A DNA stretch of 64,000 nucleotides from Flavobacterium sufflavum (GTDB taxonomy: Bacteria > Bacteroidota > Bacteroidia > Flavobacteriales > Flavobacteriaceae). How positions within the stretch are numbered: the first letter of the stretch is position 1; the number at the start of each line of letters is the position of its first letter. This document shows, one piece after another, positions 10,139 to 20,078 of the stretch. The stretch spans positions 40,759-104,758 of the forward strand of contig NZ_SACJ01000015.1 in assembly GCF_004016525.1 (NCBI RefSeq), in the 5' to 3' direction. The translations under genes were made by a program, and so were the position numbers. A model generated the notes under the pieces. That model worked only from the letters and a program-made list of their open reading frames with translations. It had not been told where the DNA came from and searched no databases.

Positions 10139-11005
10139 ATGAAATGGATTGGTAGAAGACAAAGTGGCAATGTTGAAGACCGCAGAGGAATGTCCTCTGG
10201 AGGAAAAACAGTTATTGGCGGTGGAGTCCTTGCGATTATCATTTTATTAATAAAAGTTTTTGGAGGTGATAATGCCCAAATGATTACTCCTGTGCTGGAA
10301 CAATTAAATCAAGGACAAAACCAACAACCAACTGAACAAAGAGATTTAACTAAAAAAGAACTCGAAGAACAAGCCTTTGTAAAAACGATACTTGCTGACA
10401 ATGAAGATGTATGGTCTAAAATTTTTGAAGAAAATAATTTGGAATACAAAAAGCCAAATGTGGTTTTGTTTAGTGGAGAAGTTCAAACAGGCTGCGGCAA
10501 TGCTTCTTCCGATTCCGGTCCTTTTTATTGTCCCGCCGACCAAAAAGTCTATATGGATTTGACTTTTTTTGAAGAACTAAAAACCCGATTTGGAGCACAA
10601 GGAGGTGATTTTGCCACTGCTTATGTAATTGCTCACGAAATAGGTCATCATGTACAGACCTTATTAGGAACTTCGGATAAAATGAGACAAATGCAACGAG
10701 GCAAAACTAAGGCTGAAGCCAATAAATTATCGGTTGCCTTAGAACTACAGGCTGATTTTTATGCCGGAGTTTGGACGCATTACAACCAGCAAATGAACAA
10801 TATGCTGGAAGAAGGTGATATTGACGAAGCGCTAAGCGCTGCCCATGCTGTAGGAGACGATGCAATTCAAGCTAAAATGCAAGGTCATATTGTTCCTGAA
10901 TCTTTCACACATGGAACCTCTAAACAACGTAAATATTGGTTTATGAAAGGTTATGAATCAGGAGATATTAAACAAGGAAATACTTTTGAAGAACTAGGTT
11001 TCTAA
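10139..11005 (+). CDS. YpfJ-type neutral zinc metallopeptidase
   Basis: The 288-residue protein starts with MKWIGRRQSGNVEDRRG, the typical opening of the YpfJ/zinc-metallopeptidase family, followed by one membrane helix (residues ~24-42). The zinc site is HEIGHHVQ near residue 166, with a third acidic ligand expected in ALELQADFYAGVW. CGNASSDSGPFYCPADQKVY is the conserved segment ahead of the active site. The catalytic domain is probably on the periplasmic side of the inner membrane. The physiological substrate is not known. It is closely spaced behind the histidine kinase and followed by a strong terminator. Confidence 0.9.
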   Translation: MKWIGRRQSGNVEDRRGMSSGGKTVIGGGVLAIIILLIKVFGGDNAQMITPVLEQLNQGQNQQPTEQRDLTKKELEEQAFVKTILADNEDVWSKIFEENNLEYKKPNVVLFSGEVQTGCGNASSDSGPFYCPADQKVYMDLTFFEELKTRFGAQGGDFATAYVIAHEIGHHVQTLLGTSDKMRQMQRGKTKAEANKLSVALELQADFYAGVWTHYNQQMNNMLEEGDIDEALSAAHAVGDDAIQAKMQGHIVPESFTHGTSKQRKYWFMKGYESGDIKQGNTFEELGF

Positions 11006-11030
11006 ACAAAACTACTTATTATAAACAAAA

Positions 11031-11069
11031 AAACAGGGATTGCTGATAATAGCAATCCCTGTTTTTTTT
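11031..11069 (+). terminator. Rho-independent terminator of the peptidase gene
   Basis: A perfect 14-bp stem (aaacagggattgct / agcaatccctgttt) with loop gataat is followed by a run of eight T. Confidence 0.92.
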
Positions 11070-11075
11070 ATGTGC

Positions 11076-11151
11076 TGTCCCGTCCTGAAATAACGATACA
11101 CAAAAAACATCGTATGGAAGAAACCTCTAATTATCTAAAGCATACTCAACT
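11076..11151 (+). mobile_element. remnant of the left end of an IS3/IS150-type element
   Basis: The stretch begins with a terminal-repeat-like TGTCCCGTCCTGAAATAACG. At 11114 it has an ATG opening the frame MEETSNYLKHTQ, which resembles from memory the beginning of IS150-group OrfA proteins of Flavobacteria. The similarity stops at 11151, exactly where the dispersed repeat starts, and no transposase body follows. The assignment rests on recalled family features and needs a database comparison. Confidence 0.45.
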
Positions 11152-11352
11152 GTCCTTAGCTTCCGCAGTCGAGTGTCAAATGTTTGAAGAATATGTAAAA
11201 AGAAAAGCTGTTTGAGCGTAGCGAGTTTCTTTTCTTTTAGACTCGAACCGAAGGCGAATAGAGCGAAGCTAATTCGAAAACTAATTTGACCGACGAGGAA
11301 GTGTAAGACTTGATTTTTTTGTTTCTTTTTTGATCAAGCAAAAAAGAAAATT
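11152..11352. repeat. dispersed intergenic repeat, copy 1 (201 bp)
   Basis: It is nearly identical to 14973-15142 over its whole length, except for a ~31-bp extra segment at about 11241-11271. It contains tttgagcgtagcgag and ends in a hairpin (tttcttttttg / caaaaaagaaa, loop atcaag). The unit lies between a terminator and the amt terminator, so it does not interrupt a gene. No conserved open frame spans it convincingly. Confidence 0.85.
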
Positions 11353-11412
11353 GGTAAATCTAATTCTTTACTTTTTATAAAAATTTCATTGCTAGGCTTA
11401 TAAAATCAAAAA

Positions 11413-11441
11413 AAGCTTAGTTAAACAAGTTAACTAAGCTT
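11413..11441. terminator. bidirectional terminator behind amt
   Basis: A perfect 12-bp stem (aagcttagttaa / ttaactaagctt), loop acaag, is flanked by A-run and T-run, so it can work on both strands. It lies 26 bp after the amt stop codon on the minus strand. Confidence 0.88.
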
Positions 11442-11467
11442 TTCTATTATTTAGACTGAAATATTGA

Positions 11468-12793
11468 TTACAAGTACTCTCCGTGTTGAGAAATATCCAA
11501 TCCTAATTCTTCTTTGTCTTCACTAACTCTTAAAGGAGTAATTTTATTAACAATGAAAAATAATAAATAAGAAACAGTGAATGCAAAAATAGAAACTACA
11601 ATAAGTGCTTTTAATTGAGTTAAAAATAAAGTAGCGTCTCCAAAGATTAAACCTTCATTGTCACCAACAATTGGATTTACAGATTTTGAAGCAAAAACAC
11701 CAGTTAACAACATACCTACCATACCTCCAACTCCGTGACAAGCAAATACATCTAAAGCATCATCAATTTTACCTTTAGGGAATTTAGACACCATATAATT
11801 ACTTACAAAACTAGCGATAAGACCAATTGCAATTGCATGAGGAATACTAACAAATCCAGCAGCAGGTGTAATAGCTACTAAACCTACTACAGCACCAATA
11901 CAAGCACCCATTGCAGAAAGTTTGTGTCCAAGAATTTTATCAAGGAAAACCCATCCCATTGCAGCAGCAGCAGCAGCAACTGTTGTAGTTCCTAAAGCTT
12001 GTGCAGCTAAACTACCCGCTCCAACAGCAGATCCCGCATTGAAACCAAACCATCCAAACCAAAGTAAACCAGTACCTAATAATACATAAGTAATACGGGC
12101 AGGTGAAACTTGTTGTATTTTTCTTTTTCCTAAGAACATAGCTCCAGCTAAAGCAGCCCATCCGGCACTCATGTGTACTACTGTACCTCCGGCAAAATCT
12201 AATACTCCCATTTTAAAGAACATTCCATCAGGATGCCAAGTCATGTGACATAATGGAGCGTAAATAAATATTATGAATAAAACCATAAAAAGAAGATATG
12301 CCCAAAAACGAACACGTTCAGCAAAAGCTCCGGTAATTAACGCAGGAGTGATGATTGCAAATTTTGCCTGAAATAAAGCAAATAAAATGAAAGGAATAGT
12401 TGGAGCCAATTCCCATGCTGTATTAGCGCTTACTCCTTGAAAGAATAAGTTAGTAGACGGATCTCCAATTAAACCATTGATTGAAGGACCAAAACATAAT
12501 CCAAATCCAATAACAACCCATAAAACAGTTACTATAATCATGGCAATAAAACTTTGTAGTACCGTGCTAATAACGTTTTTCTTACCAACCATACCTCCGT
12601 AAAAGAAACCTAATCCCGGAGTCATTAATAATACAAATGCAGTAGCTACGATCATCCAGGCTGTATCTCCTGTATCTATTTTTAATTTCACAACATGGGC
12701 ACCAAGTGTTGCCGAATCAGGAAAAAGATTCATTGAAAAAATAGATAATACTAGAATTGCGATTAGAATCACACTTAAAATAATTTTTCTCAT
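11468..12793 (-). CDS. amt: ammonium transporter Amt
   Basis: This 441-residue inner-membrane channel for ammonium/ammonia uptake shows the Amt family blocks MTPGLGFFYGGMVGKKN, FAGGTVVHMSAGWAALAGA, WFGWFGFNAGSA and FACHGVGGMVGMLLTGVFA, the two conserved pore-His regions included. The first ~25 residues are hydrophobic and may be a cleaved signal segment, as in several Amt proteins. A -7 box (TATTTTTG, minus strand, 12817-12824) lies 24 bp before the start. The often linked PII gene (glnK/glnB) is not next to it in this window. Confidence 0.95.
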   Translation of the reverse strand: MRKIILSVILIAILVLSIFSMNLFPDSATLGAHVVKLKIDTGDTAWMIVATAFVLLMTPGLGFFYGGMVGKKNVISTVLQSFIAMIIVTVLWVVIGFGLCFGPSINGLIGDPSTNLFFQGVSANTAWELAPTIPFILFALFQAKFAIITPALITGAFAERVRFWAYLLFMVLFIIFIYAPLCHMTWHPDGMFFKMGVLDFAGGTVVHMSAGWAALAGAMFLGKRKIQQVSPARITYVLLGTGLLWFGWFGFNAGSAVGAGSLAAQALGTTTVAAAAAAMGWVFLDKILGHKLSAMGACIGAVVGLVAITPAAGFVSIPHAIAIGLIASFVSNYMVSKFPKGKIDDALDVFACHGVGGMVGMLLTGVFASKSVNPIVGDNEGLIFGDATLFLTQLKALIVVSIFAFTVSYLLFFIVNKITPLRVSEDKEELGLDISQHGEYL

Positions 12794-13399
12794 TGTTATT
12801 TGGTTTAAAATTTTATCAAAAATATAAAATCATTAACACCCCCCCTAAAAAACACCAACAAATGTTCAAACTTTTACCATTAATTCAATTTACCCCCTAA
12901 AAATTTACGGGTACTAACCTCAAAATATGCAAAAAATAACGATTTGTTAAATTCAAACACTGCGTTTTTTTGAATTTTTATCAAAAACTTAAATTTCAAC
13001 AGCTTTTTATTAAAGTGAATTCTTACTGTATTTTATTTTTCGCAATAGAAAAACCATTTAACCAATTATTTTATCGATATAATCCAAATTTCAAGAAAAA
13101 AGCTCATCAAATATTTAATAAAAACACCTAAACAAAAAGCAAGACTATTTAACAAACCATTTAAATTATAACATATCAAGAACTTAGGTACTAAAATTAG
13201 TAATAAAAATTATTATTTGCATCATATTATTCTCCTTTTCGATAAAAAAATTAGTAGTATTTCTTTTAAAATCAGTAATTAATGTTAAAAATTAATGTTC
13301 GATTTAACAATCTTAAAATCTATTTATTTTTTATTAAAAGTTCGAACCAAACTAATCTTGTATTTCAAAATTCATTATTTTTAATAAAAAATATCCTAT
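12794..13399. other. 606-bp AT-rich divergent intergenic region, amt / comM
   Basis: Apart from the amt -7 box at 12817-12824 and a run of seven C at 12839-12845, no gene, repeat or hairpin could be supported. A short ORF at 13282-13473 overlaps the comM start in another frame and has no sign of coding. Confidence 0.6.
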
Positions 13400-14935
13400 A
13401 TGCTAGTAAAAGTCTATGGAAGTGCCGTTTTTGGAGTAGAAGCAACTACAATTACAGTGGAAGTCAACATTGACAAAGGGGTCGGCTATCATTTAGTAGG
13501 ACTTCCTGATAATGCCATAAAAGAAAGTAGTTATCGGATTGCAGCTGCTTTAAAAAACAATGGTTATATGTTACCCGGCAAAAAAATAACCATCAACATG
13601 GCTCCCGCCGATTTACGCAAAGAAGGTTCCGCTTATGACCTTACCCTAACTTTAGGTATTCTAGTTGCCTCAGGACAAATTAAAGGAGAGGAAATTGACC
13701 AATACATCATCATGGGAGAATTATCTCTTGATGGAAGCCTCCAGCCCATTCGCGGTGCTTTGCCCATTGCGATTAAGGCTAAAGAAGAAGGTTTTAAAGG
13801 GTTCTTTCTTCCAAAACAAAACGTAAAAGAAGCTGCCATAGTAAAAGGACTCGATGTGTATGGAATTGAAAACGTACAGGAAATAATTGATTTCTTTGAA
13901 GGAAAAGGAAATCTGGAACCAACAAAAATCGACACTCGCGCCGAATTCTATAAAGATTTGGATTTTCCCGAATTTGATTTTTCCGATGTTAAAGGTCAGG
14001 ACAGCATTAAAAGATGCATGGAAATTGCCGCGGCTGGCGGACACAATATAATTTTAATTGGTCCTCCGGGTGCAGGAAAAACAATGCTCGCCAAGCGATT
14101 ACCAAGTATTCTCCCGCCAATGACCTTACATGAAGCCTTAGAAACCACTAAAATTCATAGTGTAGCCGGAAAATTAAAAGAAGTAGGATTAATGAATCAA
14201 CGGCCGTTCCGTTCACCACACCATACAATTTCGAATGTGGCATTAGTTGGAGGCGGTAGTTATCCACAACCAGGCGAAATATCTATGGCACACAATGGCG
14301 TTCTATTTTTAGACGAATTACCCGAATTCAAACGAGATGTTTTAGAAGTGATGCGTCAACCACTGGAAGATAGAGAAGTAACTATTTCAAGAGCCAAATT
14401 CACGGTTACCTATCCTTCTTCTTTTATGTTGGTAGCGAGCATGAACCCAAGTCCAAGTGGATTTTTTAATGATCCAAGTACTGCGCAAACCGCTTCTCCT
14501 TATGAAATGCAACGCTATTTAAGTAAAATTTCAGGTCCTTTATTAGACAGAATTGACATTCATATTGAAGTTACTCCTGTTCCTTTCGAAAAATTATCCG
14601 ACAATCAAAAAACGGAAAACAGTATGACGATTCGAAAAAGAGTAACCGCAGCGCGCGAAATTCAATCGACTCGATTTGAAAAAATGGACAATATTCATTA
14701 CAATGCACAAATGAGCACCAAACACATCCGGGAATATTGTGTTCTGGACGAAGATTCAAAATCATTATTGAAAAATGCTATGGAACGATTGAATCTTTCG
14801 GCCCGGGCCTACGACCGAATTTTAAAAGTAGCACGCACCATCGCTGATTTAGAAGCTTCCGAAGATGTAATTTCTAATCACATTGCCGAAGCCATTCAAT
14901 ACAGAAGTTTGGATCGTGATGGGTGGTTGGGGTAG
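13400..14935 (+). CDS. comM: YifB/ComM-family Mg-chelatase-like AAA+ ATPase
   Basis: The 511-residue protein has the canonical start LVKVYGSAVFGVEA. Its domains are an N-terminal Lon-protease-like fold (residues ~20-140), then a Mg-chelatase-type AAA+ module with Walker A GPPGAGKTMLAKR near 220 and Walker B region NGVLFLDELPEF near 300, and a C-terminal Mg_chelatase_C helix bundle (ARAYDRILKVARTIADLE). ComM is a hexameric helicase that promotes branch migration during integration of transformed DNA. Whether this strain is competent cannot be judged. The gene stands alone; the dispersed repeat follows it. Confidence 0.94.
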   Translation: MLVKVYGSAVFGVEATTITVEVNIDKGVGYHLVGLPDNAIKESSYRIAAALKNNGYMLPGKKITINMAPADLRKEGSAYDLTLTLGILVASGQIKGEEIDQYIIMGELSLDGSLQPIRGALPIAIKAKEEGFKGFFLPKQNVKEAAIVKGLDVYGIENVQEIIDFFEGKGNLEPTKIDTRAEFYKDLDFPEFDFSDVKGQDSIKRCMEIAAAGGHNIILIGPPGAGKTMLAKRLPSILPPMTLHEALETTKIHSVAGKLKEVGLMNQRPFRSPHHTISNVALVGGGSYPQPGEISMAHNGVLFLDELPEFKRDVLEVMRQPLEDREVTISRAKFTVTYPSSFMLVASMNPSPSGFFNDPSTAQTASPYEMQRYLSKISGPLLDRIDIHIEVTPVPFEKLSDNQKTENSMTIRKRVTAAREIQSTRFEKMDNIHYNAQMSTKHIREYCVLDEDSKSLLKNAMERLNLSARAYDRILKVARTIADLEASEDVISNHIAEAIQYRSLDRDGWLG

Positions 14936-14972
14936 TTTCAAACCAAATCGTAATTTTTCACTGGATCCAAAC

Positions 14973-15142
14973 GTCCTTAGCTTCCGCAGTCGAGAGTCAA
15001 ATGTTTGAAGAATACGTAAAAAGAAAATCTGTTTGAGCGTAGCGAGTTATTTTCTTTTAGTATTCGAAAACTAATTTGACCGACGAGAAAGCGTAAGACT
15101 TGATTTTTTTGTTTCTTTTTTGATCAAGCAAAAAAGAAAATT
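14973..15142. repeat. dispersed intergenic repeat, copy 2 (170 bp)
   Basis: It matches 11152-11352 from gtccttagcttccgcagtcg to the terminal caaaaaagaaaatt hairpin, lacking the ~31-bp insertion of copy 1. It lies between the convergent ends of comM and dsbD. Confidence 0.85.
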
Positions 15143-15227
15143 ATTAAGCCATAATTTCTGATTTTGAACAAAAAACAACTTTGATTAGTTTATTTTTTTA
15201 CAACGAAACAATTACAGTCTACAACTT

Positions 15228-17270
15228 TTATTTAAACTTCGCAATTCCAGCTTTTAACCAATTATAATACTCTTCAACTCCTACATAACTAATTGTTGGC
15301 TGCTCATTATTTAAACTATTGCCCTCTAAATCTGTTAACACATATAAAGGCTGCGTATTGGTTTTGTATTTAGATATCATAAAATCAGTCCACTTATCCC
15401 CTATGGTTTCAATTTCAGCACCCGTTGTTGGAGAAATAAACTGTTGTAATTTTGGTAATTCCCTTTTATCATCCACATAAAGCGAAATCAAAACGATTTG
15501 ATCTTTCAAAATAGACAATACCTTAGGATCTGACCAAACGTTATTTTCCATTTTGCGACAATTTACACAAGCATAGCCTGTAAAATCAAGCATTATGGGT
15601 TTATTTACTTTTTTGGCGTAAGCCAAACCATTTTGATAATTATCAAAAACTACCAAACCATGAGGCCCTATTTTTGCACCTTCCGGTAAATCAATTTTAG
15701 ACTCTCTTTTCCCAGCAACATTTAATCCCATTGGACTTTCACTGTATTCCATCGGTGGCGGAAAAGCATTGATTATTTTCAAAGGTGCTCCCCAAAGTCC
15801 CGGAATTAAATAAATAGTAAAGGTCAAAGCCAATAATCCCATTAATAATCTTCCAACAGAAATACTTGACGTTGGACTATCATGCGGCAACGTTATTTTT
15901 CCAAATAAGTAGAATGCCAAAGCTCCGAAAACAGCAATCCAAATAGCGATGAAAACTTCTCTTTCTAATATATGCAACTGCAAAACCAAATCGGCATTCG
16001 ATAAAAATTTAAAGGCTAAAGCCAATTCTAAGAATCCTAAAACTACTTTTACAGTATTCAACCAGCCTCCTGATTTTGGTAAAGATTGCAACCAACCTGG
16101 GAAAAAAGCAAATAACATAAAAGGCAAGGCCAATGCCAAAGAAAAACCAAACATCCCAACAATTGGTGCCAAACCACCATTAGAAGCAGCTTCAACTAAC
16201 AAACTTCCTACGATAGGTCCTGTGCAAGAAAACGAAACAATAGCCAAGGCCAATGCCATAAACACAATTCCCAATATTCCACCTCTATCAGCCTGATTAT
16301 CTACTTTATTTGCCCAGGAATTAGGCAATACAATTTCGAAAGCACCTAAAAAAGAAATCGCAAAAATGACCAATAAAACAAAAAATGCCAGATTAAACCA
16401 AACATTAGTCGACAAAGCATTCAATGCGTCAGCACCAAAAACAGCCGTAACAATCGAACCTAACAGAACATAAATAACAATAATCGAAATTCCGTAAACA
16501 ACAGCATTTCGTATTCCTCTGGCACGTGTTTTACTCTGTTTGGTAAAAAAACTAACCGTCATTGGAATCATAGGAAAAACACATGGTGTCAGCAAAGCGG
16601 TAAACCCAAACAAGAAAGCAACAAAAAAGATAGACCAAACACTTCTTGGAGCAGTTTCGGGAGTCTTTGGCAAAGCTGCTTTTTCAGGAGCAATCACAAT
16701 ATCGCTTGCACCAAGACTGGGAGTTAACGTATCTGTTTTTGTACTATCAGTAAGCTTTGTATTTTGAACTGATTCATTCAGAAGATTCTCTTTTTGATTT
16801 GAAGTAACGGCAGCAATTGCAGAAGCAGGAATTTGTAATGTAAATTTCTTAGACTGATTAATACACACTTCTTTACAGGCTTGGTAGTTAAGTTCTACTT
16901 CAACCTTACTTAGCTTTAGATTTATAAGTTTAATCTCTTGCTGTATCTGTGCTTTCCCTTCAAAAAAGGTTTCGTTTACCTCAAAAATATCATTGTAAGC
17001 CGTCTTAGTTTTACTTTCTTTGGCTTTGCCAATTAAACTATAATTTCCTGACTGATTTTTAAAAACAAGCTGCATTGGCAACGGACCTCCATCTGGAGTA
17101 AACTGAGAATACATGTGCCACTCTTTTTCAATCACCGCGTTAAAAGTCAGTACAAAAATACCTTCTGACTTTTGTTCTATCTTGGTTGTCCATTTAACAG
17201 GATCTAAAATTTGAGATTTTACATTGGTGAAAACCAAAAAAGCGGTAAGGATAAATAATAGTTTCTTCAT
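15228..17270 (-). CDS. dsbD: DsbD-type thiol:disulfide interchange protein
   Basis: This 680-residue protein carries electrons from cytosolic thioredoxin to periplasmic thiol proteins. Domains in order are signal peptide (residues 1-19), N-terminal DsbD-alpha-like periplasmic domain with the Cys pair in YQACKEVCI, and an eight-helix membrane domain from ~215 to ~480 with the two redox cysteines in LLTPCVFPM and SFSCTGPIVG. The C-terminal thioredoxin-like domain has the motif GYACVNCRKME near 575. Its ATG overlaps the tilS stop by one base (TAATG), so translation is coupled to tilS. Confidence 0.93.
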   Translation of the reverse strand: MKKLLFILTAFLVFTNVKSQILDPVKWTTKIEQKSEGIFVLTFNAVIEKEWHMYSQFTPDGGPLPMQLVFKNQSGNYSLIGKAKESKTKTAYNDIFEVNETFFEGKAQIQQEIKLINLKLSKVEVELNYQACKEVCINQSKKFTLQIPASAIAAVTSNQKENLLNESVQNTKLTDSTKTDTLTPSLGASDIVIAPEKAALPKTPETAPRSVWSIFFVAFLFGFTALLTPCVFPMIPMTVSFFTKQSKTRARGIRNAVVYGISIIVIYVLLGSIVTAVFGADALNALSTNVWFNLAFFVLLVIFAISFLGAFEIVLPNSWANKVDNQADRGGILGIVFMALALAIVSFSCTGPIVGSLLVEAASNGGLAPIVGMFGFSLALALPFMLFAFFPGWLQSLPKSGGWLNTVKVVLGFLELALAFKFLSNADLVLQLHILEREVFIAIWIAVFGALAFYLFGKITLPHDSPTSSISVGRLLMGLLALTFTIYLIPGLWGAPLKIINAFPPPMEYSESPMGLNVAGKRESKIDLPEGAKIGPHGLVVFDNYQNGLAYAKKVNKPIMLDFTGYACVNCRKMENNVWSDPKVLSILKDQIVLISLYVDDKRELPKLQQFISPTTGAEIETIGDKWTDFMISKYKTNTQPLYVLTDLEGNSLNNEQPTISYVGVEEYYNWLKAGIAKFK

Positions 17271-18580
17271 TATTGCAATGCTATTTTTAATATGTTTTTT
17301 GTGGAATTATCGATTCTAAATCGTTCATCTTGTCGAATGCCAACCACCCAGACAATTTGATCTGCCGACCATAAAACCCAACAATTTTCTTTTTCTAATA
17401 AAGATAATTTTTCGTCTTTAAAAAGCTTACTTAACTTTTTAGACTTCCCATTCATCCCAAAAGGTTGAAAAGAATCGCCTTCTTTCCATTTTTTTAATAT
17501 CAAAGGATAGGCCAATTTATCTTCGTCAACAAATATAATTGAATTTGAAGCATCTGAAATGTCGGCTGCTTCGCAAAAAGTAAGATTTAAGGGAATATTA
17601 ACAGCCGGAGTATTTTTTTCAATAAAATACACCTCATCATCAACTTCCTGAAAAATCGGACTCAAAATCAACACCTTTCGATCTTTCAACAATCGATAAT
17701 CAGCGGAGAAAACCTGCTTGCCCGATTGACTTTCCACTAAACCATAAACATCGTCCCAGGCCGTAAAACCAAATTCATGCAACCATTGGTACAAATACGA
17801 TTTATAATTGGGCAATCTTAGCAATTGATTCAAGTCAAAAATAATCGTTTCACCTTCTTCCCTCACCACTTGCTGGTACACCATAACAGCAGCATCTTCA
17901 ACCAATTCCTGAGATTCGTTTAGATACGATTGTGTTTTCTGAAAGGATTCCATAAACTGCGGATTCAATTCTTTCAACAAAGGAACCAGATGATGCCTGA
18001 TTTTATTGCGTAAATATTTATCCGAAGCATTGCTGCTATCCTCCCGCCACTGAATACTGTTTTCCTTGGCATATTCAACAATTTCTTCCCTTGTAAAAGA
18101 CAAAAGCGGACGTACAACTTTATCATTTTGAGCCGGAATACCAACCAATCCTTCCAAACCAGTCCCTCGACTCAGGTTAATTAAAAAAGTTTCAATATTA
18201 TCATCGGCATGATGTGCTGTTAAAATGTAATCGTAATTCTCTGTTTCTAAAAGTTCATAAAACCAATTGTAGCGCAATTCACGAGCCGCAATTTGGGTCG
18301 AAAGCTTGTAATCATTTGCAAAAGCTTCGGTATCAAACTGGGTCAAAAAAAACGGAATTCCATTAGCATTAGCGTATTCCTGAACAAAATTCTGATCACC
18401 AAAACTTTCCAATCCACGCAATTGAAAGTTACAGTGTGCCAAAACAATAGAATACTTTAATTCACTAAATAAATGAGCTAAAACCATACTGTCAATTCCG
18501 CCACTTGTAGCCAGAAGCAATTTGCTGTTTTCCAGAAAAGGAAAGTTTTGATCGATATGTTTTTTGAACTTATTAAGCAT
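17270..18580 (-). CDS. tilS: tRNA(Ile)-lysidine synthase
   Basis: TilS attaches lysine to C34 of the AUA-reading isoleucine tRNA using ATP, an essential cytosolic reaction. The PP-loop is ATSGGIDSMVLAHLF at residues ~24-38, followed by AHCNFQLRG and the tRNA-binding RNKIRHHLVPLL. The C-terminal TilS_C domain includes RLLKDRKVL and WKEGDSFQPFGM. Length (436) is normal for Bacteroidota. It lies 17 bp downstream of pabB and overlaps dsbD, forming a three-gene run. Confidence 0.95.
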   Translation of the reverse strand: MLNKFKKHIDQNFPFLENSKLLLATSGGIDSMVLAHLFSELKYSIVLAHCNFQLRGLESFGDQNFVQEYANANGIPFFLTQFDTEAFANDYKLSTQIAARELRYNWFYELLETENYDYILTAHHADDNIETFLINLSRGTGLEGLVGIPAQNDKVVRPLLSFTREEIVEYAKENSIQWREDSSNASDKYLRNKIRHHLVPLLKELNPQFMESFQKTQSYLNESQELVEDAAVMVYQQVVREEGETIIFDLNQLLRLPNYKSYLYQWLHEFGFTAWDDVYGLVESQSGKQVFSADYRLLKDRKVLILSPIFQEVDDEVYFIEKNTPAVNIPLNLTFCEAADISDASNSIIFVDEDKLAYPLILKKWKEGDSFQPFGMNGKSKKLSKLFKDEKLSLLEKENCWVLWSADQIVWVVGIRQDERFRIDNSTKNILKIALQ

Positions 18581-18597
18581 AAACTAAAAATTAGAAT

Positions 18598-19884
18598 TTA
18601 TTTTAAAACTTCAAACATTGCCTTGGCTTTCAATAAACATTCTTCGTATTCTTTTTCAGGAACCGATAGCGAAGTGATAGCACTTCCTACCGAAAAAGAC
18701 AAATATTGATTTTGCTGATTGTACAAAATACTTCGAATAACAACATTAAAATCAAAATCACCTTCAGGAGTAAAATACCCCACGGCACCGCTATACAAAC
18801 CTCTTTTGGTTTCTTCGAGTTCTTCAATAATTTTCATTACCGAAATCTTAGGCGCACCCGTCATACTTCCCATAGGAAAAGTATATTTTAAAGCATCAAC
18901 CACAGTGTATTGCGGATCTAGTTTTGAAGTGATAGTTGAAATCATTTGATGCACTTGTAAAAAGGAATAAATCCCACACAATTCTGTTACCTGAACCGAA
19001 CCTTTTTGAGCCGTATGCGATAAATCATTCCGAACCAAATCGGTTATCATAATATTTTCGGCACGTTCTTTAGCGTCGGCAGCTAATTTATTTTTCGATT
19101 CTTCATCTTCAATTGGGTCTAGAAATCGTTTGGCCGTTCCTTTTATAGGCTGAGAAATGAGCAACTCCCCTTCTTTTTTTAAATAGCGTTCTGGCGATGC
19201 CGACAATAAAAATTGCTTGTAATTCTTAAAAAAAACGGCAAAAGGCGGTTTCGAAATTTCATTCAGCTTTAAAAAAGTCTCCAGAGGATCTATCAGAGCA
19301 TTTTCGGCATAGAATTCCATGCAAAAATTAGCCTCATACAAATCTCCATGATGAATGTGTTCCAGCATTTTTGACACTTTCTCCTGATAAGCTTCTGCTG
19401 AAATTCGTTGTTGAATTTGCACATTGGTTTCCAAAATTTCAAAATCGGTTACAATGGATTTTATTTCTTCCCAATCGGCTTCAAATTCATCATCACAGAA
19501 ATTCAAATAGCGAATTTCGATTTCGTTTCCTTTGGCTAAAAAAAGCTTTTTAGGCTGAAAGAAAAACAAATCAGGAAATTCCAATCCATCAAAATTATTA
19601 GATACCAAAGCCTCGGTATCATTTTTTAAATCATAAGACAAATAACCAAAAATCCAATCCTGTATGGATTGCTGGTATTGTTTTAAATCTTCAAAAGCAT
19701 TAAAATAATCGGTTTTTATCGAAGTAAAAGCATCAACAGCCAGAATCCAATCGTAACTGGAATACTCTTGTTGGTATTGGTTACCATCCATAAAAGCTAC
19801 TTCTCGAAATTGTTGTGACCACAATAAAAGCTGCTTTTTGATATCGACCAGATGCGTTATGTCTTGTTTAAAGGATGTTCTCAA
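18598..19884 (-). CDS. pabB: aminodeoxychorismate synthase component I (chorismate-binding)
   Basis: PabB converts chorismate and ammonia to 4-amino-4-deoxychorismate for folate synthesis. The C-terminal chorismate-binding domain (residues ~165-425) has SASPERYLKKEG, QPIKGTAKR, NIMITDLVRNDLS and MTGAPKISVMKIIEELE. The N-terminal ~150 residues are the degenerate part typical of short PabB forms; no glutaminase or lyase is fused. The frame opens with TTG at 19884 (TTG AGA ACA TCC); no better ATG lies near, so a TTG start is assumed. Anthranilate synthase (TrpE) is the main alternative, but the context (tilS, dsbD, no trp genes) favours PabB. Confidence 0.88.
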   Translation of the reverse strand: MRTSFKQDITHLVDIKKQLLLWSQQFREVAFMDGNQYQQEYSSYDWILAVDAFTSIKTDYFNAFEDLKQYQQSIQDWIFGYLSYDLKNDTEALVSNNFDGLEFPDLFFFQPKKLFLAKGNEIEIRYLNFCDDEFEADWEEIKSIVTDFEILETNVQIQQRISAEAYQEKVSKMLEHIHHGDLYEANFCMEFYAENALIDPLETFLKLNEISKPPFAVFFKNYKQFLLSASPERYLKKEGELLISQPIKGTAKRFLDPIEDEESKNKLAADAKERAENIMITDLVRNDLSHTAQKGSVQVTELCGIYSFLQVHQMISTITSKLDPQYTVVDALKYTFPMGSMTGAPKISVMKIIEELEETKRGLYSGAVGYFTPEGDFDFNVVIRSILYNQQNQYLSFSVGSAITSLSVPEKEYEECLLKAKAMFEVLK

Positions 19885-20078
19885 AGTAAAATTTTAAAAG
19901 GTAAAATTACAATAAAAAAAATAGCTTCTCTAGTAGAAATTTCACAAAACCAGCTCATAGTTAAATAAATATTAAAAAAGATTTTTCTTACCAAAACCTC
20001 TTATATTTGATATGGAATTCAGGCCTGAAATTTCGAGAACAATCAATCAAAAAATCATCCATTCTAAAAGAAAGAACT

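Noticed and set aside
11114..11215. 33-codon ORF through the IS-like fragment into the dispersed repeat
   Set aside because: Its second half is repeat sequence also found at 14973 without a start codon; it is best seen as a chance fusion of a truncated transposase start with the repeat.
13282..13473. 63-codon ORF overlapping the comM start
   Set aside because: It overlaps the well-supported comM N-terminus in another frame and has low-complexity content.
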